A stretch of DNA of 64,000 nucleotides from Paenibacillus sp. GP183 (GCF_900104695.1 NZ_FNSW01000001.1:3900001-3964000), one strand, 5' to 3'; numbered from the stretch's first letter, positions 8,786 through 17,772 are shown. Notes: generated from the sequence alone by a model not told the origin. Translations and numbers: made by a program.

Positions 8786-8962
8786 TTATGAGTGGTAATT
8801 AACACTAATATGTTGAGCTTTCCATTCAGAGATAGCTTTACTTATTTCTGCATCACGATATTTATCATTGGGTCTAGGTATGGTTGGAGAAACCTCATAA
8901 ACGTTCAAACGCAATTTTAACATTGAACTTGCAATGTTACGTCTCATTCCAATTCTGTTCAC
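8786..8962 (-). CDS. small hypothetical protein (58 aa)
   Basis: A GTG-started frame of 58 residues with an AAAGGTGG ribosome binding site. The N-terminal part (MNRIGMRRNIASSMLKLRL) is basic and the rest is polar (PRPNDKYRDAEISKAISEWK). No family is recognised. It sits alone between an IS remnant and a transposon end, so it may be a phage- or plasmid-derived leftover. Confidence 0.4.
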   Translation of the reverse strand: MNRIGMRRNIASSMLKLRLNVYEVSPTIPRPNDKYRDAEISKAISEWKAQHISVNYHS

Positions 8963-9299
8963 CTTGCACCACCACCTTTACATTAAGTATACATTAATTA
9001 GCTGCTTAGATCGACTAATAGATCATCCCTTTAAGACATTCAGATAAATTCTTTTTCTTTGAGAAAAGTAGTGTTTTGTCCATTTGTCCTATCTAAGTTT
9101 AGTATTCAACTGGTTCTTCTTCATCAAGACATTTCATAATACCTAAAGTTTATTGTAAACTGGACATTCTAAATGTTTGAAAAATATGTTTTAGACAGAA
9201 CCGCATAAATAAAAGAGTTGCAGTTCAGTAAGTGAAGTATTGGATTACAACTCTTTATATGGAGCTAACGTTACCCGTTAGCTGGAAAATTGCGCTTGT
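8963..9299. other. intergenic with two inverted repeats
   Basis: No gene seen. AAGAGTTGCAG (about 9213) pairs imperfectly with TTACAACTCTT (9245-9255) and may terminate transcription. GCTAACG at 9264 and CGTTAGC at 9276 form an inverted pair built from the same GCTAACG core as the interspersed repeats further right. Confidence 0.4.
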
Positions 9300-9534
9300 G
9301 GCAAGGATATGCTTAATTAATGTTCATTTGGCGGAAATATGGTTGATTATTATTTGATACATGTATGAAATCGCTTATAGAAACATTGGTTTTAGGCAAA
9401 AATATGCCTTATTAATTGGCATGAATATGGTTGAAGTCACATTTTCCCATTTATGGCCGAAATTGTAGCCATTTTGTAGCCAACAGTATTTTTGCCCCTC
9501 ATTTTAGAACTAGTCTTGTAGCCATTTTGGCTAC
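9300..9534 (+). repeat. second Tn7-like transposon end, diverged from the first
   Basis: Four GGCA/G..ATATG repeats start at 9300, 9330, 9395 and 9418. TTGTAGCC at 9463 and 9474 follow, and the terminal hairpin TTGTAGCCATTTTGGCTACA spans 9515-9534. The layout matches 5239-5446 repeat for repeat, including a shared GTCACATTTT, but TGTAGAC has become TGTAGCC throughout. It therefore belongs to a related element whose transposase recognises a slightly different end; its body would lie to the left and include the toxin operon. Confidence 0.55.
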
Positions 9535-9624
9535 AGTCCGACGTATGGCATAACTTTTTGCGCCATGTTACGATGAAAATGAGGTAGGGAATTCCCCTAC
9601 GAAAAATACTTTTGCTCTAGATAG

Positions 9625-9683
9625 GGGTTCCGGTTTAGTGTCCGGATACTTCCGGAATCGCCGTCCGGATCAGCCGGAATACG
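9625..9683 (-). repeat. IS21-like terminal repeats
   Basis: On the minus strand, TGCGTATTCCGG is followed by repeated ATCCGG and TTCCGG units. TGCGNATTCCG-type termini with repeated subterminal CCGG blocks are typical of IS21-family ends. No transposase is attached. The repeat replaces the 3' end of the CHAT gene. Confidence 0.35.
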
Positions 9684-10221
9684 CACCCCATAGATATATC
9701 TTTTTTAAATCATCTGTTCCAATGCGTCTTATTTGTTCATAAAGTTGTAATTTTGGAGAAATTCTTTTTGACAAAAGATCGATGACATAATCATCTCCCT
9801 TCTGAAAATCATGTTTTGCTTTGTTTACAGCTGTGCTCCACTCCTCTCCCTCGACTAAATAAGTTAATAAAAGGGAACCATAAATAGAAGCTGAAAGACT
9901 GTTCACTTTCCACAAATTCCCTATTACTGACTGATTTTGATTTGCAAGAGTTGGACCAAATCCTATAAAGCCCATCCCATCATACCTAACGGGGGAGCAA
10001 CCGCTTTGGCAAGCGTTGAGCACTAATAATCGCCTTTTGTCCAATGGTGGAATCTTCTCGATTAAAGTTTTTAGTGAAGTTTCATAGTAATCATCTAAAA
10101 CTATCTTTGAATTTGGCGCATCATCATAATTAAACATTCCGTGGCTGATAACCCAAATTAAATCATAACTTGGATCTGCATATTCTTCGAGAAACTTATA
10201 GCTATCCTCTAACTTCAGCAA
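9670..10221 (-). CDS. CHAT-domain caspase-like protease, truncated at both ends
   Basis: A CHAT-family (caspase-like) peptidase core. It has the catalytic histidine in VISHGMF (His27), the catalytic cysteine in LNACQSGC (Cys71) and the following FGPTLANQNQSVIGNLW block typical of CHAT. Full-length CHAT proteins have large N-terminal TPR or sensor regions. Here the frame closes just upstream with a stop, only a weak TTG start is available, and a shifted frame continues briefly. The C-terminus ends inside an IS21-like repeat. It is therefore probably a fragment of a larger defence-type protease. The catalytic pair is intact, so activity cannot be excluded. Confidence 0.7.
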   Translation of the reverse strand: MLKLEDSYKFLEEYADPSYDLIWVISHGMFNYDDAPNSKIVLDDYYETSLKTLIEKIPPLDKRRLLVLNACQSGCSPVRYDGMGFIGFGPTLANQNQSVIGNLWKVNSLSASIYGSLLLTYLVEGEEWSTAVNKAKHDFQKGDDYVIDLLSKRISPKLQLYEQIRRIGTDDLKKIYLWGAYSG

Positions 10222-10628
10222 ACGTTAACACTGACGGTAACAATATTGATTTGTGGATCAATAGGTGTTCCTTACATATTTAGTCATATTTAATAACATT
10301 AATGAATATTATTTATGTAACGAATTTTATTTAAATGTAATATAATATTACATTTAAATGTCAAAATTATTGACAGTTGAACTTTGGGTGATTTAAAATA
10401 ACTGTATATACCAATCTTTCATAATTTAATAGTTATTTAAATATTAATTGAAGTGGTCTGACCTTAATAACTTAATATCAGTATAGGTGTAACTTGATTT
10501 TGAAATACCCCTTTATTTGGATGTTCACCCATTTGTTATCAATATTTACTGGATCGCTCTACTAAAGTCTGCCCGTGTTAATGGGCATTCGAAATTCAGG
10601 TTTATGATAAACGAGGAGGATACTATAG
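10222..10628. promoter_or_regulatory. A+T-rich regulatory region with palindrome and promoter-like boxes
   Basis: A near-perfect 31-base palindrome spans 10329-10359 (ATTTAAATGTAATA arms). TTGACA at 10370 and TAAAAT at 10394 (18-base spacing) form a possible sigma-A promoter reading towards the binding-protein gene. GGTCTGACC at about 10455 resembles a GntR/FadR half-site pair. A frame at 10517-10699 (60 residues) shows no known domain. Confidence 0.35.
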
Positions 10629-10688
10629 ATGAAAAGAAAATACGCTTTGCATCGTATGACTGGGAAAGAGATCGAAGAAAATTATTAG
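10629..10688 (+). CDS. short leader peptide (19 aa)
   Basis: MKRKYALHRMTGKEIEENY, preceded by ACGAGGAGG eight bases ahead of the ATG, and ending 12 bases before the binding-protein start. The excellent ribosome binding site suggests it is translated, possibly as a coupled leader. It could instead be the remnant of a lost upstream gene. Confidence 0.3.
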   Translation: MKRKYALHRMTGKEIEENY

Positions 10689-10700
10689 TGGAGGTTTAAA

Positions 10701-12266
10701 ATGTTAAAAACATCAAAATGGACAATCTATTTAACTGTACTAATCTCTATTTTATTAGCGTTAGCAGGATGTACAAACTCAAACAGCACTCAAAACAGCA
10801 GTCAACAGCCGGCGGCAACTGCCGGCAGCACACCTAAGGCTGGAGGAACATTAAACATTGCTTTATCTGCGGATCCTACGACATTTGATCCTAGTTTTTC
10901 AACCGCATTTTTCGATAGACAACCCTATCAAAATATTTACGATAAATTGGTAGATAGAGATGCTTCAGGGAAAATTGTTCCGATGCTGGTAGAGAAGTGG
11001 AGTATCTCCGATGATAATAAAACCTATACATTTAATTTGCGGCAAGGTGTCAAATTTCACGATGGAACCGATTTTAATGCCGAGGCTGTCAAGTTTACCT
11101 TTGAACGTAACATGGAAAAATCTTCAGGACGGAAGAGCGAGATGGCCGTTGTCAGCAAAGTAACCGTTGTTGATCCCAATACGGTGCAAATAGAACTCAA
11201 ACAGCCGTTTTCAGCGTTTCTTTCCAGTTTAACTGATCGTTCCGGTATGATCGTATCTCCAGATGCCGTTAAAAAATATGGAAAAGATTTTGCAACCCAC
11301 CCAGTAGGTACAGGACCGTTTATGTTTAAAGAATCCACCCGCGGTTCTACATTTGTATTGGATAAAAACCCAAATTACTGGAAAAAAGGTTTTCCAAAGC
11401 TCGATCAAGTTGTCTATAAGATTTTTCCGGATCCCAATATTGCATTAGTCAATCTAAAGAGCGGGGCAGTCGATATGATTACCGTGTTTCCTACTAAGGA
11501 AATTGCAAATATGAAAAACGATCCTAAATTTCAAGTAATTAATGTAGCGGGTCAAGGATTTGTCGGATTTGAAGTGAATACGACTAAACCACCCTTTAAT
11601 AAGGTGGAATTGCGTCAAGCCGTAGACCTATTGATTGATCGGAATGCAATAGTCGATGTGGTGCTGAATGGCACCGGTATTCCTGCGCATTCACCTTTTG
11701 TCCCCTCCCATTTTGCTTATGGAGACAGCGATAAAGCTTTACAGCCAAATCTGGAAAAAGCAAAAGAACTGCTGAAAACGGCAGGAGTGCCAGGTGGATT
11801 CACATTCACAATGAAGTATGTCCAAACTCCTATGAATCAGCAGCTTGGGCAAATGATTCAGAGTATGCTGAAACCCGCCGGTATAATAGTAAATCTAGAA
11901 TCAACGGATTCCGCCGCAAATAATGATAATCTTAATAATAGAAATTTTGAGGCGATCATTTCAGTATGGAGCGGACGGTCAGACCCGGACCAAAATATAT
12001 ATGATTTCTTTAGAACTGGGGGGGTATTAAATCGTTCCACTTACAGTAACCAAGAAGTTGACAAACTTCTGGATGAGGCGCGATTAGTAGTGGATGAAGG
12101 AAAGCGAAAGTTGATTTACGACAAAGCCATGAAAATCATCAATGAAGAGCTGCCATTTGTGTTTCTATATCACCCTAATAATACAATAGGATATTCTAAA
12201 TCTATACAAGGTTTCAAATATATATCCGACGGGTTGATTCGCGCAGTTGACTTGAGCAAGAATTAG
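10701..12266 (+). CDS. ABC transporter substrate-binding lipoprotein, peptide/nickel/opine family (SBP_bac_5)
   Basis: A family 5 extracellular solute-binding protein for oligopeptides or similar small amides. It has a lipoprotein signal (hydrophobic segment ending LALAGC, lipidated Cys23) and a Ser/Gln/Ala-rich linker. The mature domain follows with GGTLNIALSADPTTFDPS, the SIS.D..TYTFNLRQGVKFHDG motif, and a C-terminal LPFVFLYHPNN. The length of 521 residues is typical. GGAGG lies six bases before the ATG. No permease or ATPase genes are adjacent, so the transporter components must be encoded elsewhere or be lost. The next gene is an amidase, hinting that the ligand may be an amide-containing compound. 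Confidence 0.88.
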   Translation: MLKTSKWTIYLTVLISILLALAGCTNSNSTQNSSQQPAATAGSTPKAGGTLNIALSADPTTFDPSFSTAFFDRQPYQNIYDKLVDRDASGKIVPMLVEKWSISDDNKTYTFNLRQGVKFHDGTDFNAEAVKFTFERNMEKSSGRKSEMAVVSKVTVVDPNTVQIELKQPFSAFLSSLTDRSGMIVSPDAVKKYGKDFATHPVGTGPFMFKESTRGSTFVLDKNPNYWKKGFPKLDQVVYKIFPDPNIALVNLKSGAVDMITVFPTKEIANMKNDPKFQVINVAGQGFVGFEVNTTKPPFNKVELRQAVDLLIDRNAIVDVVLNGTGIPAHSPFVPSHFAYGDSDKALQPNLEKAKELLKTAGVPGGFTFTMKYVQTPMNQQLGQMIQSMLKPAGIIVNLESTDSAANNDNLNNRNFEAIISVWSGRSDPDQNIYDFFRTGGVLNRSTYSNQEVDKLLDEARLVVDEGKRKLIYDKAMKIINEELPFVFLYHPNNTIGYSKSIQGFKYISDGLIRAVDLSKN

Positions 12267-12342
12267 GGGTGACTCAAGACCATAATATCTTTATACGTTA
12301 TGAAGTGGTTTTAATTATTTAATTATAATAGGAGGCTAAACA

Positions 12343-13257
12343 ATGGCGAGTCACCATTTTCAACCCGAGCATTACCACAACACAATGGGGGAGCATCAAC
12401 CTGTACTCAAAATTGCCGACGGCGATACTGTCGTGACAACCACCGTGGATGCCAGAGGCTGGGATCACAGGGGGGAAAGCGTAGCCACGCGCGGCAATCC
12501 GATGACGGGGCCATTCTATGTGGAAGGTGCGCAGCCTGGTGATACCCTTGCTATACAGCTCGAGTCGATAAAGCCCAACCGTGATTGGGGGTGGACGCGC
12601 AATATACTGGCGCCAAATGTCGTCGATCCGCAGGTTGCAGTAGATTTGCCACCATATGAGTTGACACGGTGGTCTGTGAATGCTCAGCAAGATTCGATTA
12701 TTCTGGAAAAGCCCACACCCGGTCTGGCCAAATTAAAGCTGCAAGTACGTCCGTTTCTGGGCTCCTTTGGTGTGGCGCCTCCAAAGGGACAGATCATTTC
12801 AACGGGTACCAGTGGAGAATACGGCGGGAATATGGATTATAAAGGACTTGTATCCGGCGTTACCGTCTATTTTCCGGTTTTTTCAGAAGGAGCGCTCTTC
12901 CATCTCGGTGATGGGCACGCTGCTCAAGGTGATGGAGAAATTGTGGGTACCGGTGTGGAAATTTCGTTGGATGTTCGTTTCACCGCTCGGGTTCTGAAAG
13001 GGAAAACGATCGGTTGGCCGAGAGGTGAATCCAAGACGCATTTGTTTTGCATCGGCAACGCCAGGCCGTTGGATCAAGCGCTGCAGCATGCAACGACAGA
13101 AATGCTGACATTGCTTAAGGAAGATTACGGCTTATCGGCTACGGAAGCGAGCCTGCTTATGGGTCAGGCCGTCGAATACGAGGTGGCCAATACGTTCAAC
13201 CCCGCTTATAGCGTCGTTTGTAAAATTTCAAAAACCGTATTATCCATGTTGGAATAA
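12343..13257 (+). CDS. acetamidase/formamidase family protein
   Basis: An FmdA/AmdA-family hydrolase releasing ammonia from short amides such as formamide or acetamide. Features are the N-terminal H.H....PV..I..GDTV, the GP.YVEGAQPGDTLAIQLE block near residue 55, GGNMD near residue 163, and GDGHAAQGDGE near residue 188, a metal-binding family hallmark. The 304 residues match the family. AGGAGG lies seven bases upstream of the ATG. It follows the binding-protein gene with a 76-base gap and the same strand, consistent with a small uptake-and-hydrolysis unit, although a separate promoter is possible. Confidence 0.88.
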   Translation: MASHHFQPEHYHNTMGEHQPVLKIADGDTVVTTTVDARGWDHRGESVATRGNPMTGPFYVEGAQPGDTLAIQLESIKPNRDWGWTRNILAPNVVDPQVAVDLPPYELTRWSVNAQQDSIILEKPTPGLAKLKLQVRPFLGSFGVAPPKGQIISTGTSGEYGGNMDYKGLVSGVTVYFPVFSEGALFHLGDGHAAQGDGEIVGTGVEISLDVRFTARVLKGKTIGWPRGESKTHLFCIGNARPLDQALQHATTEMLTLLKEDYGLSATEASLLMGQAVEYEVANTFNPAYSVVCKISKTVLSMLE

Positions 13258-13343
13258 CGGTTTGAAAAAAGCATAAGCTTTAGGTCATCTATGCTGCAGT
13301 TTGGGCTACCAATCTGACCATATAATATAATAAACAACATTGG

Positions 13344-13502
13344 TTGCTGAACCGGTTAGCCGAACTTGTAGATGAAGGGAAAATTCGTACTGATGTCACT
13401 GAGAGAATATCTCCGATTAATGCGACAAATTTTAAACATGCCCATGCTAAAATAGAATCCGGAAAAACAATTGGAAAAATTGTTCTTGAACATTTTGAAT
13501 AA
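13344..13502 (+). pseudogene. zinc-type alcohol dehydrogenase-like protein, C-terminal remnant
   Basis: The frame reads LAELVDEGKIRTDVTE, then SPINATNFKHAHAKIESGKT and IGKIVLEHFE. This is the C-terminus of zinc-type quinone oxidoreductase/alcohol dehydrogenase proteins. About 52 residues of some 330 remain and no start is present; the rest has been deleted. Confidence 0.7.
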
Positions 13503-13507
13503 GCCAG

Positions 13508-13555
13508 ACGAAAAAAAGCGTTCGATGGATTTATCCTCTCGAACGTTTTTTTGTT
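13508..13555 (+). terminator. rho-independent terminator
   Basis: CGTTCGA pairs with TCGAACG around a short loop, followed by seven T residues. It follows the dehydrogenase remnant directly. Confidence 0.8.
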
Positions 13556-13642
13556 TTGTTTACAGGTATTGCACTACAATAGCATCTTGGGTTCGTTCAA
13601 GAAGATGAAATATGATATTTACTAAATTTGCGACTTTTCGTT

Positions 13643-13732
13643 GAACTAACGGAAACGAGGGAGTTCAATAACTAAATCAAGAGGCAGCCGCGGGATCAAG
13701 TGGCTGCCTTTGCACACCTAACGGGCAGGATG
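13643..13732 (+). repeat. interspersed core-hairpin-core module
   Basis: CTAACGGAAACGA and GTTCAATAAC, then the hairpin GAGGCAGCCGC...GTGGCTGCCTT, then CTAACGGGCAGGATG. This is the first complete copy of the repeat that separates genes from here to 60.5 kb. The hairpin followed by T residues can also terminate transcription. Confidence 0.75.
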
Positions 13733-13912
13733 TTTTCTTTGCCGTGGCGGCGAGGGATGATATTATATTCTTATTTTATGACAAATGTATGTCAAACGCC
13801 CCCGAAAAAATAAAAAATTACTAGAATGGAACTACCCTTAAATATCAAATTAGTTTTGTCGAAATAAATAGTGCAAGAAAAAAATTCTAATTTAAAAAAG
13901 GATGATGAAATC

Positions 13913-14012
13913 ATGAAAAGCTATTGGCAACCGCAGCAGCACTCTTTGTGTACCAGCTTTCGTTGCTCAAAACAACGGCAGTATCAACATTAAAGGCAAC
14001 AACGACAACTAA
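13913..14012 (+). pseudogene. frameshifted small exported peptide gene
   Basis: Two frames together read LATAAALFV and then VPAFVAQNNGSINIKGNNDN followed by a stop, i.e. a signal peptide with an AxA-like cleavage region and a short Asn/Gly-rich mature peptide. An AAAGGATGATG ribosome binding site precedes the ATG. Frameshifts in the signal region break it. No family is recognised. Confidence 0.4.
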
Positions 14013-14060
14013 TGTTTCACATTTGAACAATACTTCTACCATGACAAAGGAGCGAGCTCA

Positions 14061-14192
14061 TTGAAAGGAAAATCATCTGTTCACATAGTTGCGTTTTATT
14101 TTTCGCTAGAAGAACTCCACCGAGGGGCTATCCGTGAAGCGTTCCGTATTGAAGGGGCATTTGAAATCAAAACGGTAGAGGTATATTTATGA
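14061..14192 (+). CDS. small protein translationally coupled to the SLH protein gene
   Basis: A TTG-started frame of 43 residues (MKGKSSVHIVAFYFSLEELH, then RGAIREAFRIEGAFEIKTVE) with AAGGAG eight bases upstream. Its TGA overlaps the ATG of the next gene in an ATGA arrangement, which argues for real translation. No family is recognised. It could also be the surviving 3' end of a longer gene whose remains supply the ribosome binding site. Confidence 0.4.
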   Translation: MKGKSSVHIVAFYFSLEELHRGAIREAFRIEGAFEIKTVEVYL

Positions 14193-17100
14193 TCCGGAGC
14201 GCGCTCGTAAGGCTGATTTTGCTTGTCCTTCTGGCCGCTCCGGCGAGTGCTGGGTTCGTCCTTCCGGCCAAAGCTTCCGGAGCGGACCCTGCGCCAAACT
14301 GGCGGCTGATCGAGCCTGCCTACCCGACAGCCGATACGTTCGTCGCCGCTTATTCCGTGAAGGATTTCGGGGCATCCGGCGACGGCGTCACCGACGTCAC
14401 CAGCATTTTTCAAAAGCTGCTGGATGCGCTGGGCCGTTTGGGGGGCGGAACGCTGTTCGTGCCGGAAGGGCGCTACGCCATCCATGGAACGCTGCTCATT
14501 CCGAAGGGAGTCACGCTGCGCGGCGAGTGGAGCAAGCCGGTCAAGGGGGAAGCCGTAAAAGGCACCATCTTGATGGCATACGCCGGCAGGGGCGATGAGG
14601 AAGGTACGCCATTCATTACGATGGAGCCTTCATCGGCTGTCCGCGATCTCGCTTTCTGGTATCCCGAGCAGTTGCCGGATCAAATCACTCCGTATCCACC
14701 GACAATCATGTTCGGCAGACCCCATTATTTCGGCAACGATTTTTGCAATGCGAAGAACATTACGTTCGTCAACTCGTATACCGGAATCATGATTTCCCGA
14801 GTGAACGGCGGGTCGAGCCCGGTCCTGAACGAGATTTACGGAACCCCTTTATCGCGAGGGGTCGAGATCGACAATATCGCAGATGTCGGACGTCTGGAGC
14901 ATATTAGCTTTTCGCCGGACTATTGGCCAGGCTCGGGGTTGCCCGGCGCCCCAGCGGCCGACGGCGCATTCAAACAGTGGATCTTCAATCATGGCACGGG
15001 CATCGTCATGAGGCGCAACGATTGGTCGTATACGAGCTATGTATCCATCGAAGGATACATGACGGGATTCCACGTAGCCCCTTCGATAGCCAGACCGGGC
15101 TCGAAACCGAACGGCCAAAATTACGCGTTGGATTTCAATATTTGCAAGACGGCCATCTACTTCGAAGCGGTCAGCACCGCTGGAATCATGTTCACTCAGG
15201 TTCATATTGCGGGCGCAGAAAACGGAGTTCTGGTCGGTCCCGGAGCCGTGGGAGCGATTCAATTAGACGCGTTCGATATCCAAGCGACGGACCATGCGAT
15301 CGTGGCCGATCCGTCCTCAAAGTCGCAGGTTTTTATCAATCAAAGCACAATCAGGCAGGGCATGGTCGATATCGAGGGCGGCACCTTGGACGCGTTGGAT
15401 TCGGATTTCGACAACGCGGCGCCGCAAATCCGTTTGGGCCCGGAAGCGAGAGGGATTATTGCCGGTAATCGGTTCAAGAAACCGGTTCAAATCGACAATA
15501 GTTCCCGCTATATATCGGCTATTAATCATACGGCGACCCAAGCGAAAAAGCTGCCCGCCTTTCCCGAGATGAAAGTACGGACGCACAAACCGCAGCGAAT
15601 GGCGATGTATGTCGCGACCGGAGCGCCGTTTTACGCCAAAAACGACGGGTCCGCCGACAATACGGCAGCCCTGCAGGCAGCGCTCGACCAAGCGGGTTCG
15701 GACGGCGGGGGCATCGTGTTCCTTCCTCCGGGCAAATATAAAGTCCTCGGCCATCTCAAAGTTCCGACAGGAGTCGAATTAAAAGGCGCGGTTGACAACA
15801 GCACGGTTCCGACCGGTGTCGGTAGCATCATCGAAGTCTATGCCGATAAAGGAAAACCGTCGGAGAGTCCGTTCCTGAAGCTTTCCGCCGGAAGCGGCCT
15901 TCGCGGAATAACGTTCGATTACCCGGAGCAAGCGGCGGACCTGCTCCCCAATCCGGCCGCTTATCCCTACCTGATTCAAGTGAAGGGCAGCGACGTTTAT
16001 ATCGCGAACGTCGGCATGCGCGCCGCATACAACGGCATCGATATGTTCACTTATCGGACCGACCAACACGATCTGGATTTCGTGACCGGACACGCGTTTC
16101 ATAACGGGATCAAGGTTGGCGGCGGTTCGACAGGCGGCATAATCAGCAATCTTCACTTTAATCCGATTGTGTATGCCAACGGCAGCGAATCGAAATTCGG
16201 GGGCTGGCCGAACTCGCCGAAGAAGGACAATAAGCCAGTATACGATTACGGGTACAATAACCTGGATTTTCTGGTGCTGGGCGATGTCCGGAACGAGATT
16301 CTCTACAACGATTTCCATTACGGCTCCGCACGCGGTGTCGTGTTTGAACGGGAAAATGGAACCGGTCCCTCGGGGATCAGCCTCGGACTCGGCGTAGACG
16401 GTGCCAAGCAGTCCATGGACATCGAAGCGACAGGAGCAGGAGGATTCGATTTCATCAATTCCCAGATCGTCTCGATCGGCGGGGGGCCGGACACGAGATA
16501 TATCAAGACGGGTCCGAACTTTCAGGAAGAGGTGTCCTTTTACAGCTCGGACTATTGGGGAGGCCCGGCTTACGGTGTAGACCTGCAGAACGGCAAGATC
16601 AACTTCCGGCTTGCTCATTTCCGTAACCCGGGGCTGGAAGGCTTTGCTGTGTTGGATAAAGGCTCACTCAGTCTGGAGAGCTCCAGCTTAGGTAAGACAA
16701 AGGCGCTCTTAAACAGCGGAGCGGAACCGCGATTGTCCGTCAGGTCGTCGATTGCGGATGCGGTGGGGATCGACTGGAAGAATACGGCCTTGTGGCAGTA
16801 TAACCTGACAAACTATGCCATCAGTGATATTTCTGGACACTGGGCGGAAGCGAATATCAATCAAGCGGTAAGCACCGAAATCGTCAGCGGCTATCCGGAC
16901 GGCACGTTCAAGCCGGATCAAACCGTAAACCGGGCAGAATTTGCAGTCATGCTGATGAATGCGCTTGGACCGCATGGAGATGGCGCGGCACGGACGTTCA
17001 CTGATAAGGCGAAAATCGGCTCCTGGGCGCAGAAATCGGTCGCGCAGGCCGTGTATGCAGGTATTATAAGTGGCTATGAGGACGGCACGTTCCGTCCGGA

Positions 17101-17353
17101 TACCGAAATCACACGCCCGGAAATGGCTGTGATGATCGCGAGGGCCTTGGGCCAATCTAGCGCAGCGGCTTCGGCAACGGGCTTTGCGGACGATAAGGAC
17201 ATTCCGGACTGGGCGAAAGGCGCAGTGGCAGCCATGAAAAAGCAGGGCATTATCGATGGCAAAGGCGCGAACCAATTTGCTTCTGGCGATCAAACGACAA
17301 GAGCAGAGGCAGTAACCGTGCTACTGAAAATGCAGGAGCACAAGGGCAAGTAA
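14189..17353 (+). CDS. SLH-anchored double pectate-lyase-fold (beta-helix) surface protein
   Basis: A 1054-residue secreted, cell-wall-anchored protein. A signal peptide (hydrophobic run ending APASA) covers residues 1-21. Two pectate-lyase-superfamily/GH55-like right-handed beta-helix domains follow: the first opens with VKDFGASGDGVTDVT (near residue 57), the second with FYAKNDGSADNTAALQAALD (near 478). Each has the G-G-G-x-x-F/V-x-P-x-G-x-Y motif. Three SLH repeats at about 880-1050 (ISGHWAEANI, KIGSWAQKSV, DIPDWAKGAV) would bind secondary cell-wall polymer. The substrate is unknown; exo-beta-1,3-glucan or pectic polysaccharide are options. The gene is much richer in G+C than its neighbours, suggesting transfer. 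It overlaps the small upstream frame by four bases. Confidence 0.85.
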   Translation: MIRSALVRLILLVLLAAPASAGFVLPAKASGADPAPNWRLIEPAYPTADTFVAAYSVKDFGASGDGVTDVTSIFQKLLDALGRLGGGTLFVPEGRYAIHGTLLIPKGVTLRGEWSKPVKGEAVKGTILMAYAGRGDEEGTPFITMEPSSAVRDLAFWYPEQLPDQITPYPPTIMFGRPHYFGNDFCNAKNITFVNSYTGIMISRVNGGSSPVLNEIYGTPLSRGVEIDNIADVGRLEHISFSPDYWPGSGLPGAPAADGAFKQWIFNHGTGIVMRRNDWSYTSYVSIEGYMTGFHVAPSIARPGSKPNGQNYALDFNICKTAIYFEAVSTAGIMFTQVHIAGAENGVLVGPGAVGAIQLDAFDIQATDHAIVADPSSKSQVFINQSTIRQGMVDIEGGTLDALDSDFDNAAPQIRLGPEARGIIAGNRFKKPVQIDNSSRYISAINHTATQAKKLPAFPEMKVRTHKPQRMAMYVATGAPFYAKNDGSADNTAALQAALDQAGSDGGGIVFLPPGKYKVLGHLKVPTGVELKGAVDNSTVPTGVGSIIEVYADKGKPSESPFLKLSAGSGLRGITFDYPEQAADLLPNPAAYPYLIQVKGSDVYIANVGMRAAYNGIDMFTYRTDQHDLDFVTGHAFHNGIKVGGGSTGGIISNLHFNPIVYANGSESKFGGWPNSPKKDNKPVYDYGYNNLDFLVLGDVRNEILYNDFHYGSARGVVFERENGTGPSGISLGLGVDGAKQSMDIEATGAGGFDFINSQIVSIGGGPDTRYIKTGPNFQEEVSFYSSDYWGGPAYGVDLQNGKINFRLAHFRNPGLEGFAVLDKGSLSLESSSLGKTKALLNSGAEPRLSVRSSIADAVGIDWKNTALWQYNLTNYAISDISGHWAEANINQAVSTEIVSGYPDGTFKPDQTVNRAEFAVMLMNALGPHGDGAARTFTDKAKIGSWAQKSVAQAVYAGIISGYEDGTFRPDTEITRPEMAVMIARALGQSSAAASATGFADDKDIPDWAKGAVAAMKKQGIIDGKGANQFASGDQTTRAEAVTVLLKMQEHKGK

Positions 17354-17442
17354 ATGAAACTCTCACAAGGCTCCCTTGCTGCATTAGGGCAGCCCCTTAT
17401 TTTTCTTCCTCGCATCCCATCCCACATCGTTTTGTTGGAGAA

Positions 17443-17772
17443 TGTGCAATCGATCAAGACAAGCGAGGGGATACGGGCGGAGGATGGAACGTCGGCCAGA
17501 TCGTCGCGGGAGAGTGGCTGGAATGGCAAGAAATACCGCTGCAGGGCACTGTAACGATGAAGGTGCGAGTGGCGACACCCAACAGTGGGAAGCGGATGCG
17601 ATTTGTTATCGACGGTGCAGCTGGCCCGACAGTCACGCTGCCTAACACAGGTGGCTGGCAGACTTACCAAACGGTTAACGCTGGCACATTCAGTTTTCCA
17701 AACGGAACATATCATACAGTTCGAATTGAAATGATCGACGGCGATTTCAATTTGAATTATTGGACGAATTGA
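17443..17772 (+). pseudogene. CBM6 carbohydrate-binding module, C-terminal remnant
   Basis: The frame reads DTGGGWNVGQIVAGEWLEWQ, then NTGGWQTYQTVNAGTF and DFNLNYW. This is the second half of a CBM6 and resembles the CBM6 in the GH5 protein at 46.2 kb (NTGGWQTWTTVN, GGFNLNWLNF). Only about 110 residues remain and no catalytic domain or start is attached. Confidence 0.65.

Noticed and set aside
14849-17290. Numerous long frames on the minus strand and in other frames across the SLH protein gene
   Set aside because: They are shadows caused by high GC content; only the 1054-residue frame shows domains, a signal peptide and SLH repeats.
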